Below, one piece after another: positions 58,101 through 64,000 of a stretch of 64,000 bases of DNA. The notes beneath the pieces are model-generated. The model saw only the letters and a program-made list of their open reading frames with translations, ran no database searches and was not told where the DNA came from. Every line of letters begins with the position of its first letter. Within the stretch, counting starts at the first letter, position 1. This stretch comes from Saururus chinensis (lineage: Eukaryota; Streptophyta; Magnoliopsida; Piperales; Saururaceae): contig CP141141.1 of NCBI GenBank assembly GCA_035235625.1, positions 7,306,968 to 7,370,967 on the forward strand, written 5' to 3'. The position numbers and the translations under genes are program-made.

Positions 58101-59500
58101 ATGGGTGAGAAGTTAGGATGAAAGATCCACTCACCACCAGGTAGCAATACTAGTCTTCTATCTAAAATGTCATGCATTCTGGAATGTTTACGAACTTCAG
58201 ATATTTACTTATTAGTAGCAGAAAAGCAAAAAGCATGTGCACTTTGCGTGTAAAGTATTTTTACTTAAGTTTAAGTGCAATACTTTATGATGTTAATTGT
58301 AACCAACATAAGAATTTAATGTGGTATTGAAAGATTTCTTATGCATAAGAATCTGACTTCTCATCTTGTATGTCAGCTAATTTGTTGGAGAAAATAGACA
58401 ATGTTCGAATAGTAACCATTACTCTTAAAATTAAGCTTGGTTTTCATTTTCAAAACTCATTATGTGCCTTTTTGTTAGAAATGTAAAATATGTCTTTGCA
58501 TAAAGTTTATGTTTCTGAGGTACCAAAAACAGTTGAACCTGAATATGTATAATATAAACAAAAATGTAAAATGCTAGTCATGAAACTTATTGTATATATG
58601 CATAGGAGCTAACAAAAAAGTCCAAGAAAACGTTCTCATATAAGGTCTTATTTGATAGAACTTGTCGAGAAATTTGTAATAGTACAAAAAATACACAAGT
58701 TTGAGTTGAAGAACACAAAATATAACTTTACATCGTTGGAAATAACACAATATGAAAAGTGGGGCTATGTTTTGTTACTACAATGACACATAGCAACCAT
58801 GCAAAAGAAGAATCTCCTTAAAGGTAAATTAACTAAAATTTAAATAAAATATTTTACTTAAATACACCCAAAATATATACTAATTTAAATTTATATTTTA
58901 AAGAATTTTAAAAAATTTAATAATACTATAAAAGTTTAACAAAAAATTATTGTCAACTTTGACACTTCATATAGTAATATGATACACATAGAAGACAACC
59001 CATCTCACATTCATGCAAAACAATATTCAGGACTTCTAAATTAACATTATTTCCAAAGACTTCATTTAAGTATTTGAACATTGTTAAAAGATTATTAAAA
59101 TTGATACATAGTATAAGACTTTGCTCAAGTGCACCCTTGTCTCTCTAGTCCCTAAGTCTATATTTGACAACACTTTATAAAAAGAAACTAATATTTATAC
59201 TTCACTTTCTTTACACCATAGCTACTTATAATTTAGTAAAAAAAAAAAAATCTCATGTTGTCAAGTACAATCCACCTCTATATCTAATCAAAGGTGGCAA
59301 AAAAAACTATGGTGTATAAAAAATAAAGCATGAATATCCTTTTCTTTGAAAAACAAAATAAGGATGGTTATTTTTAAAAGCAATATTTTTTGTGAAGCCA
59401 CATTTTACATTCACAAAAAAAATTATTTTCGTTTTCAACGTAATTGCTCAACGTGACCAAGTAATTTCCATTTTAAGCTGCCCACGTATCAATCTCGTCT
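55141..59500. other. Non-coding intergenic stretch
   Basis: AT-rich and stop-rich in all frames. A GC-richer patch at 57100-57260 with 'GGGCCGGGCCCTGACGAGCC' looks repeat-derived but I could not name the family. An A-run at 59240-59250. No gene or RNA recognised. Confidence 0.5.
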
Positions 59501-60265
59501 AACCAATACACAACACGCAGCAATCTCACAGAGAAAACAAAAGACAGGCAAGCTTAGACAGCCAGTGCTCTTTGGCAGGCTTTAAAAAGTGAAATCCAGG
59601 GAAGAGGATTAGATCAAAATCCTGCCAGAGGATTAGATTAAAATCATGCCAATATAGCTGTCGCCAAATTAAAAAAAATTGTCCCCACTTATATTTCCAG
59701 GTGACGACACAACCTGCACGAGTTTGCTGCACACCCTGAAATAAAAGTAATTTTGTTGCAGTAGGTCCTACTATTGAAGCCTCCCCAGATTGGATTGTCC
59801 CATATGCATTCTGGTCCTTTGCTTGCATTGCCTAAACAAACCGCTCAACAGAGCTCAGCACCGTTTAGCGTCCAAAAGTTGGACGCCCTGTTTGTACTCA
59901 GTGACTTAAGGGCTTGGTTGGTCGTAAAAGTCAGTCTTCAACGCAAAGATGCACAAAGATGTACATTCTAATAAAGATTGAAAAGTTACAAACACAATGC
60001 TGGTGTTGGTTCTAACCTGTAAGTCATGTGGTACAGAAGTCTTGGACAGGAGGGATTCAAAATAGTGGCACAATTAACCGATTTAAAGCATACAATAACA
60101 TTAAAATTGACAATTAAACTAGATCCAAACTACAACATCTCCCATTTACGTACTATTAGTGCAATGCACCCACCATTTTAAAAAAGACAACAAACGTAGA
60201 TTGTCAGAATCATAAGCAGTTTTCCCGTTAAAAACTTAATAAAAGCAAGGACTACCAAACAGCAT
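59501..60265. other. Sequence downstream of EMC8/9
   Basis: Lies 3' of the EMC8/9 stop codon on the minus strand and should contain its 3' UTR. I could not place a canonical AATAAA on the minus strand. Small frames here are not assigned. Confidence 0.4.
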
Positions 60266-62985
60266 TTACTTAAAGAGATCTGTATTCAACCAGTCCCTGC
60301 AAAAACAATGACAAAAGAATAATCACTTCACTTTCATGCAAATTTAATTCATAACTGAACACTGGCATTAATGTAATACAAAATATTGGAACTCACAGAA
60401 ACATACTTGCTAATATCATCAAGATGATCGTCATAGTCAACAATTTGTTGCCATTTGTTACTTGCAATGTAATCCAATAAAACTACGTTTGCAGATGGAT
60501 CCTTAAGAGTCAACTGACTGCCCACATCTGTGTGTCGCCAAGTCTTGGATGCATCCTTTGTGAACAACTGTTTCAAGAAAGCGGGGGAAAATAGATGTGA
60601 ACATGAAGATAACCTTTTAAGTTTAGAATGCTTTCACTTTTTCTTTTTTCTTTTTCCTGAAAGAGTATTTTGAAATCAAACTCATCAATTTAAACCATTG
60701 TCTCAATTTCTGTTCTTTCTATAAAATCCAAATTGCATTATCGGTTAGCAAAGTTGCATGGACATGGATTGTGCATAACATAATTCTACTCCCTTATAAG
60801 AGGATCCTTCTCATAGATATAATGCCAACTACTTAAGAAGTTAGATGGGCTGTAATTTGGGCCAAAAAAAGTAACCTCCCAGGTAAATTATTATTGAGTT
60901 CATTCTCCTGATTATTATTTGAGTATTTCCAGATATTCTCATTGGGAATTCTACAATAGAGCAGGGAACTTATTTGCTATCTGGGACAATAAGACGACTC
61001 ACATAGAAGGTAAGGAAAATTTAACTAGAATACAAAGCTGAGCAATAGAAGCAAAGAGAATAAACTAATGATACATCAAAATATTCTTAACAAAAGGCAC
61101 TTTGAAAGGCTGGCTATTGGCTTCAAAATTTTCACAATGAAAGCGAAGTATTTTGCTAGTTATTTCTATAGAGCATTCTATAAAACTAACAGAAAATGCT
61201 CTTACATACCGATGAAAAAAATTCTTTCTTGTAAGAACTATCAATATGCCCAGTATTGAGTTATAAATCTGTAACAGTCTATTTACAAAGATAGTTCAAA
61301 AAAATCAGTTTGACATTACTAACCTCAAATGAGGAACCGCTAAAGTAAAAAAGAAACGGAAAGATAAATTTCCAGCTTTTAGTAACTAAACATGTTGATG
61401 TGAGAGTATAGCACCACTTTAGTGCCAATGAAAGGATTAAAGAAAAGAAAAGGGCTTCCCCACTAGAGCACTCTATACATGAGTTTAAAAGTTCCATGAT
61501 GACATGTCAGAATTCCATCTATCTCTTCAAATTTACATCTACTACAGACATCTATTGTTAAAATTTCCTTGAGATAGACGAACAAAGCCACAAAGTAGAA
61601 AGGGCACAACTTTTGAGAGGTCAAGCTCCGCTAATATTTCTTTCTTGAATGTTTGTCACCTGGTTTGACCATTTTCTCCTGCTTTGTTAGGGCATTTAAT
61701 CCAAAAACAGAAGAAGAAATAGCAGGAAATTTCTAAAATGGTGGAAGTTCATGATATAGGACAAATCCCACATACTTATAGAAGTAAGAGGGAAGATTAA
61801 ACCGTAATTGCAACTCAGAAATGTATTGGATAATTGTGAAATTTCCAGAAAAAATGGATATTTTGATAAGCTGGAAAGTTGGATAGTAAAATTAGGAGAC
61901 TTGTGAATAGATCCTTTGGAAATACATACATCAAATGGTAGAAAAATGCACACAACAAGAAAATGAGAGTCAAAACAGACAAGCTCCACAAATAAGCTTG
62001 ATGAAACATTCTTTTGTTTAATATGGTGTTATCTAGGCTAGGTTTTAGTTTCTTACTTCTCGTTTCATACACGAGATGACTCAACTAAGACAAAAATATA
62101 GAATAGAAATAGCAGTCCCAGCTACTTAATTGTTGATAGGCGAGCACCATTGGAAGCCAATCTCGTACTCATATACCAGGGCCAAAGGTAATTCACCTCA
62201 CTAAGACGTAAGATACATAGTAAAAGAGGAACGACCAAAATCCACATAATGGAAAACTTTTGTCCATGCAACTAGAAGATGGGAGAGAAATATGCACGTA
62301 AGTAAACTATCAATGATGAGCCAGCCAAAATTAAAGAGGTGTAGAGAAATTCAATTACTGACCCGCACAACAGGACTCCGCTCGCGTCCTTTCTGCAAAG
62401 CCTCCAGCTTCTTATTGTCTAACTGGAAACGTGAGCAATTAATCAAAACAAGAATCAACGATAAGGAATTTCAAGGATTGCAAGAAATGCCGTCATAAAC
62501 AGGCCGATAAAGAACAAACTGAGAATCGGTAACAGACCAGAAGGAGGGCGGCCTGGGGGAAGTGCTGGGAGATTTGATCACCGATCTTCTTCGCCATGTT
62601 GACGAGCTCGGCGTCATCGTACCTTTCGTTCGCCTGGTAGTAGCCCACGACACTGAGCCCGTCGGGCCTGAAATACTCCTCCACCTTAACCGAGCATTAG
62701 TTCAGCCAGGTGTTCGACAATATGCCCAAGAGACCCCGGCTACGACATTAGCCGAGAGGGGAAGGGTTGGCCTAAACATACCTGGAGCAAGGCGATTTCC
62801 ACGGTGGGGAGGAGGGGAAGGGGGGAGTGGGAGACGGGGACGGCGTCAACAATCTCAACGACGGAGTCGGCGGAGAGGTGGCCGACGAGGATGCCGTTGA
62901 CGGGGGAGGAAGGGTGCTTAAGGGCGTGGAGGACGAGCTTGATGTAGGCGGCTTGCCGGATCTGGAACTGCGACTCTCCGCCCAT
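60266..62985 (-). CDS. EMC8/9: ER membrane protein complex subunit 8/9 homologue, five exons
   Basis: Subunit of the EMC, which inserts tail-anchored and multi-pass proteins into the ER membrane; this subunit sits on the cytosolic side. Exons: 62985-62782, 62684-62538, 62422-62363, 60567-60407 and 60296-60266, giving 200 residues. All introns are GT-AG (97, 115, 1795, 110 bp), and joins at codons 68/69, 117/118, 137/138 and within K191 keep the frame. The family (UPF0172) is usually ~200-210 residues. Motifs: 'AYIKLVLHALKH' (13-24), 'VNGILVG' (29-35), 'VGYYQANERYDD' (81-92), 'LLLLDNKKLEAL' (114-125), 'KDPSANVVLLDYI' (near 162), 'DDHLDD' and the C-terminal 'DWLNTDLF'. The fold is MPN-like, but 'GYYQAN' replaces the G-x-x-H-x-H of active JAMM proteases, so it is non-catalytic. 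The Met at 62985 is chosen because homology starts there. No stop, shift or missing exon; the gene looks functional. Confidence 0.95.
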
Positions 62986-63277
62986 CGGGATTTCGTCGCC
63001 TGCAAATACCCTTTTCGGATTTTGATTCGTTGACGGAGTTATGTGGTAACAAACACGGCATAAGACTACTAATCTATCAATGCGGGTTCTTCCTATTATT
63101 CTCAATGGCAAATAACCTAAATAATTTATCATTATATTTATAATAAAATTATATTAGAGAAAATTATTAAAATAATAATTAAAAAAAATATTTATCAAAT
63201 TATATTACTTTGAGAAATATAGTGTTCTTTTTTGCCACGCAAGCGTCAGCGTGGTTTTTTTTTTATTTTTTAAGTTG
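62986..63277. promoter_or_regulatory. Presumed EMC8/9 promoter and 5' leader
   Basis: About 290 bases between the start codon and the palindrome array; the half nearest the array is strongly AT-rich. No clear TATA box with normal spacing. Near 63233 a small palindrome CCACGC-AAGCGTCA-GCGTGG is present. Confidence 0.35.
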
Positions 63278-63584
63278 ATTTCGTCGTTTAGAACGACGAA
63301 ATTGGTTTGAATACGATTTCATCGTTCTAAACGACGAAACCTTTTATTACTTAACCCGGTTTCATCATTCAGAACGACGAAATCAGTGACGAAATCAACT
63401 TAAGCTGATTTCGTCGTTCTAAACGACGAAACTCCCGCACTTGTTGACTTGGTTTCGTCATTCAAAATGACGAAATCAACTTAAGCTGATTTCGTCATTC
63501 TAAACGACGAAACTGCCACACTTGGCTAATTTCGGCCGTTGGTCTCGGAACAACACTGATTTCGTCGTTCTAAATGACGAAATC
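63278..63584. repeat. Array of seven ~26-bp palindromes (TTTCGTCGTT / AACGACGAAA)
   Basis: Imperfect palindromes at 63278-63302, 63315-63340, 63359-63384, 63407-63432, 63451-63477, 63488-63513 and 63558-63584. Each has the form GATTTCGTCGTTC-TAAACGACGAAA-TC with small changes. Units four, five and six are joined by the self-complementary spacer AACTTAAGCT. Single-stranded, the array could fold into seven hairpins; RNA from either strand would too. I know no binding protein for this motif. Confidence 0.9.
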
Positions 63585-63599
63585 AAATTAAATTTTTTT

Positions 63600-63797
63600 A
63601 AAATTACCATTTAAAACTAATTTTATCACCTGTCCCTGTTCATTCATTCAAAACATACACAATACATGCACGACTTCATTCATTCCACCAATAACAAATA
63701 TCACCATAACAAATATCACTATCATGAATATCACCATAACAAATATAAGTAAAGTACATCATAGACGAGTAACAAATATAATACATCATAAGTAATG
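63600..63797. other. AT-rich spacer with short ATAACAAATATCAC repeats
   Basis: Several copies of AACAAATATCA(C/T) lie between 63690 and 63775, between the palindrome array and the stop codon of the ORF to the right; probably 3' untranslated sequence of that ORF. Confidence 0.5.
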
Positions 63798-64000
63798 TCA
63801 TAATCTCTTATGTCCTCGTCCTCGACGGTGGTGTACGAGCTCCTCATGATATACCTCTAGCTCTGGCTGTGGCTCTGGCTCCAGCTCCAGCTGGGGTTGG
63901 GGCTCGGGCTCGGGCTCTAGCTGCGACTCCATGTCAGACTCCTGCTCGGGCTCTGGCTCCGGCTCAGCATAAGTAATAGATGGTACAATACGAGCTGGCC
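63798..64000 (-). CDS. C-terminal end of a Glu/Pro-rich protein, incomplete
   Basis: An open minus-strand frame enters from beyond the right edge and stops at TGA 63798-63800, leaving 66 codons. It begins 'PARIVPSITYAEPEPEPEQE', continues with alternating Glu-Pro and Gln-Pro, and ends 'VHHRRGRGHKRL'. The GC-rich codon-level regularity (GAG-CCN repeats) is unlike the AT-rich flank. Acidic-proline tails followed by a basic RGRG end occur in several plant proteins, including some plant-mobile-domain transposon proteins, but the diagnostic domain would lie outside the window. The product is therefore not assigned. Confidence 0.5.
   Translation of the reverse strand, partial: PARIVPSITYAEPEPEPEQESDMESQLEPEPEPQPQLELEPEPQPELEVYHEELVHHRRGRGHKRL

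Noticed and set aside
62562-62900. 112-codon plus-strand Arg/Gly-rich frame
   Set aside because: Antisense to EMC8/9 exons 1 and 2 and intron 1.
63005-63132. N-terminal extension of EMC8/9 in frame upstream of 62985
   Set aside because: The upstream residues have no similarity to the family, whose N-terminus starts close to the Met at 62985.

Overview
The window is plant nuclear DNA: AT-rich, spliceosomal GT-AG introns, and dense LTR retrotransposons, solo LTRs, hAT and Stowaway-like elements. Only one intact host gene is visible, a five-exon homologue of the ER membrane protein complex subunit EMC8/EMC9 on the minus strand (60266-62985). The ACTCCCTCC-type Stowaway termini are frequent in monocots, but I cannot name the species.

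Layout. 1-3083: AT-rich spacer with a 237-bp tandem duplication, a near-perfect 32-bp hairpin and two adjacent Stowaway-like MITEs. 3084-8407: a structurally complete but coding-dead Ty3/gypsy element (minus strand, 303/339-bp LTRs, tRNA-Met-type primer site, target duplication CACCC), probably a Reina-type chromovirus. 8510-8646: a short tandem array. 8660-12185: a truncated Ty1/copia element (minus) whose 3' LTR is split by a 667-bp hAT MITE with its own 8-bp target duplication. 12186-14005: a possible solo LTR. 14310-25800: repeat-rich DNA holding a 115-bp repeat module, remains of a SIRE-like copia family in both orientations, and a transposon-associated ORF remnant. 27159-30548: a complete LTR element carrying only gag (minus, target duplication GCTAC), fitting the TR-GAG class of non-autonomous retrotransposons. 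31877-34208: LTR-like ends and a clean solo LTR with target duplication TAACA. 34502-35594: another SIRE-like LTR. 36766-40860: a Tekay/Del-like gypsy pol (minus) whose 3' LTR sits inside an older copy of the same LTR. 40860-49700: more SIRE-like LTRs, a plant-transposon ORF1-like remnant, and a degenerate DUF659-type hAT transposase. 49700-59500: mostly non-coding; a GC-rich island at 54780-55140 and an unassigned possible exon at 52494-52613. 60266-62985: EMC8/9. 63278-63584: seven head-to-tail palindromes built on TTTCGTCGTT/AACGACGAAA. 63798-64000: the C-terminal end of a Glu/Pro-rich protein that runs off the window.

Apart from EMC8/9 the coding regions are transposon genes in various states of decay. 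The strongest structural calls are the three insertions with matching target-site duplications at both ends (gypsy, gag-only element, solo LTR) and the hAT MITE with 7 of 8 matching bases. The least explained structures are the palindrome array beside the Glu/Pro-rich ORF and the GC-rich island with a TATA-like box. No tRNA, rRNA, CRISPR array or replication origin was recognised. Identities were judged by eye, so family names below superfamily level are tentative.
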